64,000 nt of DNA from Takashimella koratensis (GCA_003116875.1 BCKT01000001.1:2785486-2849485); one strand, 5' to 3'. Positions 32,882 through 45,613 are shown, numbered from the stretch's first letter. Made by a program: numbers and translations. The notes: generated by a model from the sequence alone, not told the origin.

Positions 32882-34219
32882 ATGTCCGCGCCCAAATCGA
32901 TTTTGAAGAATGGAGGACCTAGTAGTAAACCCGGACCGAGTCGAGCGGGTCCGAGTCGACTCACGGGACGAAAGGGGGTTGAGAAGTCTGTCCCCGGGGT
33001 GAAGAAGGGCGGGATGAAGGTTGCGATGAAACGAAGGCGCGATGAGGACGAGGACGAGGACGATGATGATGATGGAGAGGACGAAGACGACGCGATGGAC
33101 GAGGACGATGAAGGCATGGATGAGGATGAGGATGAGGGAGATGATCAAGGCGATCAAGGCGACGAAGAGTCAGATGATACCGACGATGAGATTGCTAGGT
33201 CCAAGGAAAAGTCAAAGAGACCTCAAAGTGAGTTCCGAGTGATGACTGACTCTTGCCCAAGTACCGAGTGCCGAGTACCGAGCACCTTACTTGATACTCC
33301 TCCTCTAACCCTATACCTATCTCAAATCCCTACGCACACCTGCTCTTACCTCCTACATCATTTGCACGGACTCACTAATCCCCCCCCTTTAGAGAAGAAA
33401 CGAACCACCACCGCCTCCGACTTTGGGTCCACACTCACTTCCCTCCTTACCGAACCTACACGTGTCAAGGCTTCTAAATCCAAGCTCACAACCACCCCCG
33501 GCACCACCACCACCACCACCGCCGCTGCTGAACCCACTACCGAATCTACCAAACCTACTCGACCTACTCGACCTACACCCGGGACTCACGCCAGCGTCAG
33601 CGCCACTGCTAAATCCGCGATTCTTTCCCTCTCCGCTCGTCCAGCTCCACCCACGATCTCTGCCGAAACCCTCGAACGACGTGCTGCTCGTGCATTGAAA
33701 GCGGAGAAAGCGGAACGTTTGGATAAAGCAAGAGTTAAAGATGTGGTGGAAGGTTGGGCACCAGCAAGTGGAGATTTAGGAAGTCAAGAGTTTGAGAAAG
33801 GGTTGAGAAAAGTAGCTCAGAGAGGTGGTAAGTTGGTCTCGTGATTTCTGCTTGGATTTTGGCTTGTCGGACGGGAGTCGCCTCTTCTGTTCTTGGCTTG
33901 ACTTCCCTGCGACTCTTTTGGATTCAGCTCCCTTACTCTCCCTCCTTTTCTCTCCAATCTCATCTCTTACCAACTTGGTGACTAATCACACGCAGTGATC
34001 AAACTATTCAACGCAATTCTCTCTGCCTCGCGTCAATCCGAAACCGCTCGATCCGCTCTCCCACTCTCTGCAGGGGTCAATACTGAGCTTGGACCGAGTA
34101 GCGCGAATACGGGAGGGAAGAGGAAAGAGAAGGATAATGTAATGGGTAGAGGGAATGGGAAAGATGGGGAATTGACTAAAGAGAGTTTCTTGGATTTGGT
34201 AAGGAGAGGTGGGAAGTAG
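32882..34219 (+). CDS. RRP15: Ribosomal RNA-processing protein 15
   Basis: Exons 32882-33227, 33393-33827 and 33996-34219 give 334 residues. The family signature is the C-terminal QEFEKGLRKVAQRGVIKLFN, the Rrp15 core found from yeast to man, interrupted here by the second intron after QRG. The N-terminus is basic (KGGMKVAMKRRRDE) and is followed by a long acidic run of Asp and Glu (about residues 58-104), common in nucleolar proteins; the middle has Thr/Pro repeats. Rrp15 is part of pre-60S particles and is needed for processing of 27S pre-rRNA in the nucleolus. RPL9, another 60S gene, is in the same window but not linked in an operon-like way. Confidence 0.88.
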
Positions 34220-34698
34220 GAGACCGGGTTTGAAGGTTAGGTGGGTGAGATTAGGGTCGGCTGTGGTAGAGAGAGGATGGGATGGGACAGGAGTGAGAGG
34301 TCAAGGATGTGGATGGGGTATGTTCAGATACAAGGGTTCAGTGATTAGCTGGATTAAGCCAACCACCACTGCAACGGTCAATACTCGTGCTACTACGATA
34401 CATCGCCATGTTTATTTTGATATCGATCAAAGGTCTACTGAATCACTAACGGGACCATTGCTTTTGGTACAGCTACAACGGGAGAGCTCGAACTCGCTCT
34501 AACGTACCTGTAATGAGAGGCGGAGCTGGTTTTGAGATTTATTTAGCATATGATCGGTTGAATGCTGGTGAAGGATAACTCAGAGACGAGGACACGAGAT
34601 GGATGATTGGGTTGTGATTAAGACGTGAATTGTACAGCAATAACGTGGAGAAGGGGGATGGGTTGATGAGATTGGAAGACTGCAGATTGGACCATGGG
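34220..34698. other. Region between the convergent RRP15 and SPO11 genes
   Basis: The 3' flanks of both genes meet here. No further gene is supported. Confidence 0.6.
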
Positions 34699-37561
34699 TC
34701 AATGGCCCAAAGTAGCGGAGATGTGGGGGACGATGTACTCCACGAGCGGGTTACCACTTCGTCCGCGTCGTTGATTCGATCCGCTTTGGCTCTGTCTCTG
34801 GCTTGATCTCCAATTCTCCGTTCCGCCATCACCGTTGTCACCGCTACCGCCGCCATCACCGCCATTATCCCCGCGCATTTCCAGATCCTGGGCCAAGAGC
34901 TCATCCAGTGCCGACCCTCCCTGACTCGGACGCGCAGACAAGATCTCAATCTCTGCTTTTCGTCGGAGATGCAGCATACGGCAAAGTTCGGATCTGTACA
35001 AGTCAGCACGCGCCGTTTGGTGGGCAGGGGTTGGGTGTACACGGACAGCCCAAGTTGAGGATGATAGAGTATAGAGCGATAACCTACCGCCATTCGCTGG
35101 GGAGGTCGGGGTCACGTAGCATTGCTTGGGCCTGAAGACGCTAATCAGCTCTTGACTAAATCCAGCTGGCTTGCTCACCTTCCCTACGTCCCTATCGCTC
35201 AGCGGCAGGAGCTCGTCGTAGCTGATTCCCAGTCTAGCCAAGTCAACACATTTCACGTCCTAGCACACTGCCCTCGCTTCAATGAAATCGGACTCACCGC
35301 TTCACCTCCTCGAGCTTCACGCCCATCCACTGGACCTTCTCGCCGAGCGCCAGGTCCGCATAGTCCCCCGCGAACCGAGTGGCCTTGGATCCCCTAGTGT
35401 ACACGGATAGAATGTCGAGGCCGTGAGGGTCGGCATCGACGAGCGCGAAGATACGTGCTGAGGGGTAGGTGTCGGATAGGAGGTGGGTGAGCTGGAGTGT
35501 GGCTAGGTCCGGATAGCCTTTGCCCTGGAGAAGTTAGCTGTGTGCGTTCGACAGAACCCTTCAGCTAGCCCACAGTGATCAGGACGCCACGAGGGAGACG
35601 GGGGTCGCGGAGTAGACCGGCGCCACAGAGAGGGAGAAAGACGGCCTGCGAGGTGTGAGCTAGCTCGTGACGACACATTGCGAGGCTCAGCTCACGTCTT
35701 TCTCCACTATCAGGATCCAGTCGATCCCGTATCTCGCGGTGACCATGTCAATCCGTTCAATGGGCGGAATGAGCGTCCCCTACGACAGTGTGAGTACCAT
35801 CACCAGCTCCCAAGAGAAGATCGGCAGTTACAACTCACGGTAGTCGGAGTCAGACTCAGGTATTCTCCCCCTTTCAGTCGAATCTTTAAGTCCGCCGACG
35901 CGACGAGGCCTTTGGCGGTAGCACACTGCGATGATGTCAGCTGAACGTGTGGATTTTGGCGAACATTCATCAACTAACCACATTGAAATCCGCCCGCTTG
36001 AGTCCCGCGGACGCGACAATGTCATCGACGAGCTGATCCAAGTCAGCCGCAACGCTGTTCAGCGAAGAAATAGCCAAAAGCGCACTTTGTCTACCACGGT
36101 CTGACTTCGAAACAGCGCCTTGTCCTTGTAATAAATGTCTCTGTGATGTTAGCTGAGGAGGTTCCCGGGAGCTGACGAGCTAACCTCTTTGTGGTTGGTA
36201 CATCCGTGAGCACCGCTTCGTACAGCAACGACCCAACGCGCATTATGCATGCTGCAGAGTAAGCGAGTCAGCTGATCCTCGCAGGTCGCCACAGCCTACA
36301 TCCACTCACATAGCCGGTGCATTGCGGTTTGAGCCGGCTTCGTGTTCGGATCATCCGGAAAAACGATCACTTGTTGGTCTCTGTACCTCTGGTTAAACGA
36401 CTCACACCAGATTCTGGCTTGGAAGATCGACTCACCCTGTTTTCCGATTGCGAAGGCTCAGTTTCACACCTACCTCCTCCCCAACAGGGACACCACCTCC
36501 ATCGGCCATCGCCAGTTGTCGCTGCCGAGGCGTCATGCGCTGAAACGCCTCTCGTCGGGCGATCGCTTCCACAGATGTCAGGAGCTGGTCGAGTATGGAG
36601 AGCGGGATAGACTCTAGGTATGCAACTGCTTGTCGCCTGGATATCGGGTCAGCTGTTGCGACCTTTGGCACCTCCCAGCTCACTTGCGAGGGCTCCAATC
36701 CGCTTGGGTTGATTGTCGTGGTTCGTTTACGTCTTCATTTAGGAGCGCATTGAGCTTTAGGCAGGGCAAGTCGCTGATATCCTCCGGTGTAGCTTGATTT
36801 GAGACCGGGGCTTGAGGAACCAGGGCGTCGGCCGAGTTATGATTTTCAAGCAGCGGTGGGGGCGGCTCGACGATCGCCGTAGGGAACTTTGGCGCTTCGA
36901 GAGTCGAGTCGAGCTGTTGTCTTCCCCGTTGGAGAAGGAAGAGTAGCTCATCTTGGTCGTCGGAGAAGGTAGTCGGTGCGTGGGACGAAGAGGGGACTGC
37001 AACGTTGTTGAGTGGTAGAGGGGTGCGGAGGGTAGGGGATAGGTGAGGAAGGGAAGGTGGAGGTGTGATAGGCTGGGTCGATGATGCCGAGGACGGGTTA
37101 GAGTGCGCTAGGGGTATGGATGAAGGTGTAGAAGGAGATGAGAGGTGAGGGGCGGCAAAATGATGAGAACGTCTGTTTTCCAAGTCTTGCGAGTGTGGCT
37201 CGTAGGTGGTGAAGTCCCCGCCTTGCTCCTCGCTCGCCGTCTGGACGGATCCTTCCTCCCTCTCGGGCTCATCGTCCACCGTTGTCCTCGACTCCGCACT
37301 ATCGCCAGAATCTGCCGAATCCGTCGAATTGAACGAATCCCCGGAATCTCCAGAATCAGTCGAGTCAAAAGTCGTGTCGCCCTCCCACTCGACTTCGCCT
37401 TGGTCGTACAGTGACATGAGGTCGTCATTGTCGTTAGTGTGAGGTGAATGCGGAGGGGAGAAGGTGTTGGGGTAGGAGAGTGTGGATGGGGAAGGGAAGA
37501 GGAGCGAAGGGACAGGGTGGAGGAGGGGTGGGATTTGGGAGGTGCTAAGATGAGTGGGCAT
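34699..37561 (-). CDS. SPO11: Meiotic recombination endonuclease Spo11 (topoisomerase VI A-like)
   Basis: Thirteen exons on the minus strand: 37561-36684, 36636-36436, 36386-36310, 36251-36185, 36140-36086, 36032-35979, 35925-35839, 35779-35696, 35645-35574, 35524-35298, 35233-35179, 35131-35088, 34993-34699; 731 residues, all phases agree. It makes the DNA double-strand breaks that start meiotic recombination. The winged-helix part carries TTKRDIYYKDKALF with the catalytic Tyr at 412 (second of the YY pair). The Toprim part has WILIVEKD (Glu499) and ALVDADPHGLDI (Asp555, Asp557), the Mg2+ ligands. Conserved DDIVASAGL and GKGYPDLAT segments agree. The first 292 residues are a disordered extension with Asp/Ser-rich repeats (DSTDSGDSGDS) that most Spo11 proteins lack, so the true start may lie later. 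Presence of SPO11 implies a meiotic capacity. Confidence 0.92.
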
Positions 37562-38407
37562 CAGAGAGGGAAGGTGGGAAGAGGGAAAGAGGGGTGAGTG
37601 GCCGGTGCACCCGGTGAGTGAGGTGAGATGACCCAGTGGTTAGAGCAGTAGGGCAGGGAGGCGGAGAGTGAGCAGCCAAGGGCGAGATATGCGAGCAGTG
37701 GGGACGAGAAAAGAGAAGGAGATATGTGAGATGTGAGATGGGTTTTGTGAGAGAGGGGGTGAGAGTGAGTAGAAGGCAGGGTGGTAGTTGAGTGAGTGGC
37801 TGCGATGTGAGGAGACGCAACGAGGAGATGGCGGGGATGGTTGTATGTCAGATGGGGGTTAGATAAGGCAGGAAGAAGAGAGGTAGCTATCGTGAGCTGG
37901 GTGGGGAGGCTGCATGGTGGTGGTAGTGGTGGATGGTGGTGGATGGTGAATGGTGGATGGTGGATGGTGAGGAGGAACAAGTGGATGCACAGAGTGGAGG
38001 TATCCCAACGGCAACGACGGAACCAAATTGGAAGCAAGCTAAATCCCAAGCGGTCGGCTAGGTCCGAGCCTATTACAATCCCCGTTTCAAATTTTACTTC
38101 CGTCCCTTAACCCTCTTGATGAGAATTGCTAATCCCTTCTTATTGACGAAATGATTCCGATTGATGGCGTTATTGAACCCCCCGTTCCCCGCCGTAGCCG
38201 ATTCCCCGAGCGTACGCACTCACACACACTCAAAGGACCCCCTTCGCCTTTGGCCAAAGGAAGGAGGAGCTCACCCGAGTCGAACCAAGGTTGGAGGAAA
38301 AAAAACCATAGATCAGTATCAGTCATCTATCTTACTCCCCACCTACCCACCTACCCAGTTCCCTCCAACTCACTACAAAACCCACATCACACTCTTGGGC
38401 CAAGTGC
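37562..38407. other. Divergent promoter region of SPO11 and the aminotransferase gene
   Basis: GA-rich on the plus strand up to about 37900, then the GGTGGAT repeat. No gene is supported. A T-arm-like GGTTCGACTC on the minus strand near 38280 has no matching A box and is not a tRNA. Confidence 0.55.
37914..37970. repeat. Imperfect GGTGGAT/GGT repeat
   Basis: Short-period repeat of GGTGGATGGT and GGTGAATGGT units in the SPO11 upstream region. Confidence 0.85.
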
Positions 38408-40847
38408 ATGCGCTCCGTCCTCTCTCTCGTATCAACTCGCATCTCTGTACCTAGACTCCAAGCTCCCCGCTTAGCTCTTCACCAACCCCACCTCTACCAT
38501 CTCTTGCCTCAACTTAACTTGAACACAAGGACCATGTCGACTTCGAAACAAGCTGTCATCCCTCAGTCCGATAGGATGTTCGAGGGAGGGACTCATAACT
38601 TGGATGTGTGGAGTATCTTTACGTGAGTAGGCTGCCGAGCAAGCAAAGGGAGCCAAGCAGGGAGTGAAGGATGAGCGAAGGGGGGTAAGTGGTTGAGGAG
38701 GGGTAGATGGTCCTACGTACCCTACATCTAAGCTCGTCCTTGAGTTTGGTCGCTGGGGGTAAGAGAGGCGAGGAGGTCCGTCTAAAAGAGAAACACTCTC
38801 GACCAAGACGAGGAGGAAGCCCAACGCTTTGGACCCGAACCCATCGTCAATCAACATATCTCACCTCATCCGACCCCTTTCTCTCCCACCTCTATCCCAT
38901 ACCTTCTTCTTCGTCTCCTGTCTTTTCTTCCGTATTCTTTCCAAGCTCACGTTAATGGTCGCTAACGCTCCCATGCTTTTACAGCCCCTCCAACGTCCCT
39001 GCGGACGCCATCAACCTCGGCCAGGGCTTTATGAACTGGGCACCTCCCGAATGGGTTCGATCTGCTTCTCACGCGTCCATGGATAACGACGTGATGGTGA
39101 ACCACTACGTTCACCCTCGAGGTCGTCCTCGCCTCCTCAAGGCACTCAGCAAGCATTACTCGAGCAGCTTTGAGAATCTCGTCAAGGAGAATAGGGAGTT
39201 GGCATTGGATGAGATCGTCGTCACGGCCGGAGCCAACTGCGGTGAGTTGATTGTCTGGCTGGGAGTGGGAAGAGAGGGAGAAGGGAGAGGGAATGGAGGA
39301 AGGGAGGGTTTGGGTCCTTTGGTGGGAAAGGTGGTAGTCATGCTCGTGTCGACGAGGTCGTCACTGAGGTCGTCACTGCTTCGTCGGCAGCTTGTCACCA
39401 CCTTGGCGGAGACTGTTAGCTTGCACTGTCCACGTCGACACTATCGTTGTCATCCACCTCTACCCATTCATCTTTCCCTACTCCTTTCCAGTTCATCCCA
39501 CCTCATCTCCCGCCCTGTTTACAGTCACTGACTCATCGCCCACATAGGGACCTACGCTGCCCTCTGTGCTCACCTTCAGCCGGGTGACGAAGTGATCTGC
39601 ATCGAGCCCTTCTTTGACCAATACTTTGCCTCTATCGTATTCAACGGTGGTAAACCCGTATTTGTCCCTCTTCACCCCCCACCTTCCGATGGTGGTCGTT
39701 ACACCTCTGACGATTGGAAACTCGATTTCGATGAACTTCGAGCGGCTTTCACATCCAAGACGAAAGCGATCATCGTGAATACTCCTCATAACCCTGTTGG
39801 TAAAGTTTTCACTCGTGAGGAATTGGAGAAGATTGCAGAGATTTGTATCGAGAAGGATGTTTTGGTCCTTGCCGATGAGGTTTACGATTGCCTTGTCTTT
39901 GATGGCAAAGAGCATTTGCGTATCGCCGGTTTGCCCGGAATGTGGGAGAGGACTCTTACTATTGGATCTGGTGGCAGTGAGTTGAGCCTTTGATTTTCAT
40001 TGCATCACATCTATCCTCTTCCCTCTCCAGTCTATCCTACATCTCCCCGACGTCTCCTCTCTCCCTGTCTACCTCTCTTCCCATCTCGAATATGCTAACC
40101 TCTACCCACAGAGTCCTTCGCCGCGACTGGCTGGCGTGTCGGATGGCTTATCGGTCCCCCCGCCTTGACCGCTGCGACTCTTGCCGCTCACACCAAGATT
40201 GTCTTCTGCACCAACTCGCCAATGCAGGAAGCTGTAGCTATCGGATTCGAAAAGGCACCCGAGCACAATTTTTTCCCTGATCAATTGGAAGCTTATGTCG
40301 AACGACGAGATGTCTTGTGTAGCTACTTTGATAAACTCGGTCTTAGCTACACTCATCCAGAGGGTAGTTACTTTGTCTTGGTGGATATGAGTCCAGTCAA
40401 GGTTCCGGACGAGTTTGCCGTCCCGCCTAGTTGCCAGGGTAGAGGCAAGGACTTCAAGTTGTGCTGGTGGCTCGCACAGGAGCTCAAGGTCGTTGGCATC
40501 CCGCCGTCCGAGGTGAGTCGAGATCGAGCGCCGCGAGGCGCGAGCAGTGAGGCGGCGAGTAGACTGCCACTATGAGAAGCTGGTCAACCTCCACCCTTGA
40601 ACTCTGAGCTGACCCATGTCTTAGTTCTACTGCAAGGAGCACGAGCACATTGGCGAGCGTTTCGCTCGTTTCGCTTTCGTGAGTGACCTCTTCCCTCCAC
40701 TCTCTCCTCTGTTCCTGTATTCTTCTCCCTACTCTTTGCAAGTGGCTTGAGAGTGGAGACTGACGGTGATTTTAGTGCAAGGACCCCGAGTTGCTTCACA
40801 AGGCCGGAGAGCGCCTTCTCCGTCTTGCCGACTACATCCAGAAGTAG
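38408..40847 (+). CDS. BNA3: Kynurenine aminotransferase, BNA3 type (class I PLP-dependent)
   Basis: Exons 38408-38622, 38985-39241, 39548-39976, 40112-40512, 40625-40678 and 40776-40847 give 475 residues. The enzyme transfers the amino group of kynurenine (and likely other amino acids) to a 2-oxo acid, forming kynurenate. Fold-type I features: INLGQGFMNW, the substrate loop HYVHPRGRPRL, NTPHNPVG, LADEVYD and GSGGKSFAATGWRVGW with the PLP Lys at 301. The first 42 residues before an internal ATG at 38534 are rich in Arg, Leu, Ser and His with no acidic residues (MRSVLSLVSTRISVPRL), like a mitochondrial presequence; the second ATG (MSTSKQ) would give a cytosolic form. Intron 1 (362 nt) is unusually long. 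The exact substrate range cannot be read from the sequence. Confidence 0.92.
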
Positions 40848-42035
40848 ACTACGTCGTCGCCGAGTGGCCGAGTCTCCGGGTGCGCGCGGTCGAATCACCT
40901 GAGTGCTCGGTTCGAGTGGAGAGAGGAGGTAGATATGGAAAGGGACGAAACGAGGTGCGGGAATCCGTCGAGCCATCAGTCGTTCATTATATCGGATATC
41001 GAATCGAAAATACAGAAAGAATACCATTAGACAAGGGGGAAATCAAATGGAAGGGGAAAAGATCAGGACGTTGGAGGAGGGAAGGAAGAAAAGACAGAGG
41101 AAGAGCGAGGGATTAGGGGGTAATCAATGAGGTTTAGATGACCAGACTCTCTTTGGGTTTCGACAATCTCGCTTTCTTCCTTTTCATCGTTTGTCACTAC
41201 CCATCTACCACTCTACCTATCATTTGTTCAGTGTCAAGTGTCGAGTGTCGAGTGTCGAGTGTCGAGTGTCGAGTGCTGAATTTGAGTGTCGAAGGTTATG
41301 CATTGTGTTTTACCTAATTCTGCCCCTCTCGTTGCTAGAAATCATCATGATAAGCTCTTCTTTCTCTCTGGCAGTTCAGTCCAATCACTAGTCTTCTCTA
41401 TAGCAGTTTGTTCAGTTTCTATCTATAAGCGCAAGGTGGTGGTGATACATTTTCGACTAGGCAAAAAGCGAGTACAGCACCGGTCGAGGTAGACACGAGA
41501 TACGAGATGAGAATTTAGATGGAAAACCGTGTCTGAGGAAAGAGAGTAAAGCAAAAATAAAAATCGAATGAGAAGGGCTTTTGGAGGAGGTTTGGTTTTG
41601 GAGGAGTTACTATAAAAACACAGGAACCACGATGGATACGAAACGAAAGAACGAGAAGAGGTGGTCGGGTGCGCACAGATATACACTTTTAGAACTTTGA
41701 TTAAGATCGACCCCAGCCAGAAGACGAGACGAGGCGAAGGGAGGTGGAGGAGAGGAGGTGAATAGGTTGAGGGAAGAAGCTCGAAGACGTAGTGACATAG
41801 ACAATGATGGGAGGAGAAAGGCGGGAGAGAGTCGAGAGGGTCGGGTGAACGGATGAGAGCGACGAGGTTGGTTCGAGTGGTGAGTCGGGGTCGGCGCTGC
41901 TGAGGCTGGGTATCCTCGACGCCGAAACCAGGCAGGTCAAGGTCGTCCAGATCACAGCCTGGCTTTCCCGTCTTCGATTTAGACTCACTCGCCCGTACCG
42001 TTCGACTCGACTCGCTATCGCTCGCCGACGCCCAT
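40848..42035. other. Region between the convergent aminotransferase and VCX1 genes
   Basis: No gene is supported. A 7-bp repeat lies at 41231-41277. The open frames at 41423-41804 on the minus strand are downstream of VCX1 and have no motif. Confidence 0.55.
41231..41277. repeat. Heptanucleotide repeat (GTGTCGA)n
   Basis: Six to seven units of GTGTCGA, the first with one mismatch (GTGTCAA). Confidence 0.9.
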
Positions 42036-44378
42036 TCACTCCGACGTCGCGCTCTGGCACCCCAACAAGGTGGCCGTATTCGACCCTGGGTAATACCAAA
42101 AGCTTACCGCGATGATCAAGTACAAAAACATGAGCACCAGTCCTTCCATCCAATTCGACCTTCCATCCGCCAATGTCTGATTGACAATGAGGACCGTGAA
42201 GAACAGGACGACAGATTCGTATGGGTCGAACAAGAGAGTCATAGGTTTCCCAATGGTCCATGCGAGTAATTCGATGACGGGGATAACGAAGAGTGCGATT
42301 TGGATGGAAGAACCAACTGCGACGGAGATGGAGAGGTCGATCTTATCTTTGACCGAGACGGAAACGGCAGTGAAGTGTTCAGCGGCGTTACCGACGATAG
42401 GAAGTAGGATGAGACCGACCCATTCCGCCGAGAGACTAGGGTTGGAAGCGACCATTCCATTGATAGAATCGACGAGGAACTCGGCAGTAACGCCAACGAG
42501 AACAGCGTCAAGGACCATCACACCGACAGTGCAGACCATGTTCATCTGAGGTACCTCTTCTTCGTCCTCTTCCTCCTCGTGCTCGCCAACAGCACGCTCA
42601 GCTTCATCCTCGGTCCGAGCGACGACCGCATTCGTACCGTTCGCAGCGGTGTTGGCAGCTGTCACCGCGGTCGAAGTCGTCGTTTCGTCCGAACCACCAG
42701 TAGGCGATCCGAGCTCCTCGTCATGCTTCTTTCGTCGAAGGTGCATGTTGTTGCGAATCTTTTCTTGCATATTGGTCACTTCAGGTCGGTACTGCGTCGA
42801 TGCGGAGACCGGGTCGTCCTCGTAAAGGTTCTGAGAGGATTAGCACTTGGTCGAGTACCTGTGAACGGAGATGGGCAAAGAAGAGCTCCACTCACTGCAT
42901 GGGTCCACATCTGGAACGTGAGGTACCCGATGTACAAGACCAGCAACAAGATGGCAACTCCATGACTCATCGCCAAAAGATCTGTTGCCAACTGTGCGCT
43001 CGTGATCGAATAATTCGCACCATCCGATGTAACCTGGATGGAGAAGTGGAACGCCGAGGGGATAAGGACGGCGATACCTGCGATCAAGAGGAGAGAGGCG
43101 TTGAGTTGCGCCGCGGTGGTTTTGATCGTTTGTTCGGCGAATCGGACACCGCCTGCGAAGAAGCACCTGTAATGGGTAAGGATAGAACAAGAGGTCGGTA
43201 CACAAAAAGTGGGTCACAGTGGGGAGGAATGTCCACTTACATGCCGAGGACGAGGAGAAGGTTACTCAAGATCGAGCCGACCAAGGACGACTGCACGACA
43301 GCAAGCTCACACTGAGATTGTCAGCTTAGCCATACCGAGCCAGCGCGTGTGCGTACCTTGATGAGCGCGAGGATCGCAACGATCAGTTCGACGGCGTTAC
43401 CTAGCGTGGCATTGAGCAGACCACCGAGTGTTTGGCCAAGACGGAGTGCTGCTTCTTCAGTCGCGAATCCGAGCAGGCCAGCTGTGGTGGGTCAGCGGGA
43501 GGTCACCGATGGGGTGGTAGGTGGACAGCCGACTTACCGAGCGGGATGATGGCGATGAAGGAGGTACAGAAGACCGCGGTATCTGAGATTGAAGCGACCC
43601 CGCCGCTGTGCTTCACAAAGTACAGCGCCCAGCCTGGGAGAAGTTAGCATGGCTGCAACGATCACATCGACCACAGCCTGGCAACTTCATCGAGACTCAC
43701 TGATCGGAATGAAGATGAGCAGGACGTTACTGTAACGGTTCAATCAGCACCAGCTCCATACATTCCCCAACCATCTCCCACGTCACCCTGACACCCCCTG
43801 TACCCCTCTCTTCCCTATTTACCCGTGCACAGGCCCACTCACAGCCAAGTACTTGTCGTCGCCGCCTTGATTGAGCTCCAATACGTTGGCGCCTTTCCAA
43901 TCTTCTTTTCGGGGGTCAACAACCCCGTTGTCATCCTCCTTATGACCCCTGCATTGGGATCGATCTGAGAACTCGGTCGACGACTACGTGCGGACTCGGA
44001 AGTTGCGCGGCGGTTGGTAGGTCGAGACGCGAGGGAGTTGGCGCCTGATGCAGTGGTGTCGACGGTTACTGTGCGGTTGGGGCGACGACGGGTACCGGCG
44101 GTTGAGTCGGGGAGAGAGTGGACAGAGGAACCGCGCCGACCGTCGTCGTCGAGATCGTCGATGGCAGGAGGTTGAGAGGTGGGGAGGTGAGAAGGGAGAG
44201 AGGGAGAGGAAGGGGGAGAGGCGGTGATGGGCGTTCCCGCGCGGGCTGGCATCGTGGATACAGAGGCAGGAAGGGCGGAGAAGGAGACGGTGCGTGAAGG
44301 GTCCGGGCGGGAGGGAGTGGTCGTTGGGTTGGTTGGGTTGGGTGGGTTGGGGATGAGAGTGTCGGTCGGCGCGGACAT
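42036..44378 (-). CDS. VCX1: Vacuolar Ca2+/H+ exchanger
   Basis: Exons on the minus strand: 44378-43843, 43729-43701, 43633-43538, 43481-43357, 43311-43241, 43166-42896 and 42830-42036; 640 residues. It exchanges cytosolic Ca2+ for vacuolar H+ (CaCA superfamily, CAX family). The two alpha repeats are visible: [18 protein letters not shown] in the first half and [14 protein letters not shown] in the second, each with the acidic ion-binding Glu. An acidic linker ([13 protein letters not shown]) separates the halves, as in other CAX proteins. The N-terminal 178 residues are disordered and Ser/Thr/Arg-rich; in plant CAX the N-terminus is autoinhibitory, but that role is not shown here. The last exon reads through a GTAAGC (near 42107) because the continuing [12 protein letters not shown] matches the family. 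Exon 2 has only 29 nt. Confidence 0.93.
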
Positions 44379-44816
44379 GGGTCAAGTGAAGTGTGCGAGG
44401 TATGCGAGGGTGTGGGGATCAAGAAGTGGTCAAGGACCAGGTAGGTGGAGAGCGAGGTAGTGAAGAAAAGAGTGGTGAGCGGAGTTGAGGTTAGCTGGTT
44501 GTTGGGTTGTTTATAAAGGCAGAGACGGCGGTTGGACGATGGGCGATGAAAGGAGCGATAGGGGCGCTATATAGGCGGCGAGGTGTGGAGGGGNGGGGGG
44601 AGAGGGAGGGGAGGAAGGGGGAAGGGAGAGGGAAAGGACGACGAGGATAGCTTTCGACAAAGGCAGTGGAGGAGGTAGGAGTAGGGGTGCGTGGTGAGAG
44701 TGAAGAGGGGGTAGAGAGGAATGAAGAGAGTGAAGAGAAGAGGAAGGAAGAGAGAAGGGAAGAGACAAAAACGCACAAGAAGACGCGAGCGGCATGCTCT
44801 GTGTTTAGGTGTGGTG

Positions 44817-44818
<2 letters not shown>

Positions 44819-44854
<36 letters not shown>
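44819..44854. repeat. (GT)18 dinucleotide repeat
   Basis: Uninterrupted GT run in the VCX1 upstream region. Confidence 0.97.
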
Positions 44855-44855
<1 letters not shown>

Positions 44856-45613
44856 GATTGAATAGAGAATTGGTCGGTTGAAACGTGTAGGGTCGAGTAG
44901 AGTTGGCTTCAGGTTGGGGCCGTTGGGTTGGGTCTGGGGTTGGGAGGAGTTGGTTGAGAAGGGATAGATCTCGGATCGGGTCGGTCGTGCTCTCTCTTGG
45001 TCGAGGGTGGAGGAGGGGGAGGATGATGCTGTGATCTGTAAGAGTTGGGTGGAGAGTGGTGTTAGAGTGTAGATGGGACACTGGGGGATTAACGAGGCGG
45101 TGTAAGGGCGGGACCCGAGCGAGGGAGGGGGTAAGGGACAATGCCAAGCCTGACACGGGCCAAACAAGGCAACCCACCACTACTGCGACTCTTTTTATTT
45201 GATTCCTCGCTGATGCCAAGAACAAGTATCACGTTGGTAAGGTTGGGTTGGATGAACACCGTTGGACCCCTTTACGACGCTAGGAACCCGACGAGCTAGT
45301 ACAGCAATCCAAGCGAGCGTGGTTGAGAGGGAGAGGAATGGTACTGCGTAGTGTACAGTATGTTGTTTGTTGGTCCACAGTCAGGAAAGTGAAATCGGAA
45401 AAAGTGAAAATGAAATCACTCCACCCAGTGGGGAGAGGGTACGTGCGCCGCAGTCTTGATTAAAACCAGGGGACAGACGGACCGGGACCAGAAGATTGAT
45501 TGGTATAGCTTAGTGGTACGTAGTAGTGTGGCCGTAGTTTGCTATGTCATGCGATGCAAGTCGCAGAGAAGAGAACAGGACGAGTGTGGCAAGTCTCTCG
45601 TTTAGGTGAGGTA

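Noticed and set aside
38265..38300. B-box-like GGTTCGACTC on the minus strand
   Set aside because: No A box upstream and no cloverleaf; treated as chance.
42036..42107. Intron at GTAAGC near the 3' end of VCX1
   Set aside because: Reading through gives [12 protein letters not shown], which matches the family's last membrane segment, and ends at a stop soon after.
44491..45225. 244-codon open frame on the minus strand
   Set aside because: Runs through an ambiguous base, a (GT)18 repeat and CT-rich DNA upstream of VCX1; composition follows the repeats and no motif is present.
45510..45550. Possible tRNA: GGTATAGCTTAGTGGTA resembles a D-arm and A box
   Set aside because: No B box (GGTTCGANTCC) and no acceptor stem follow at tRNA distance.
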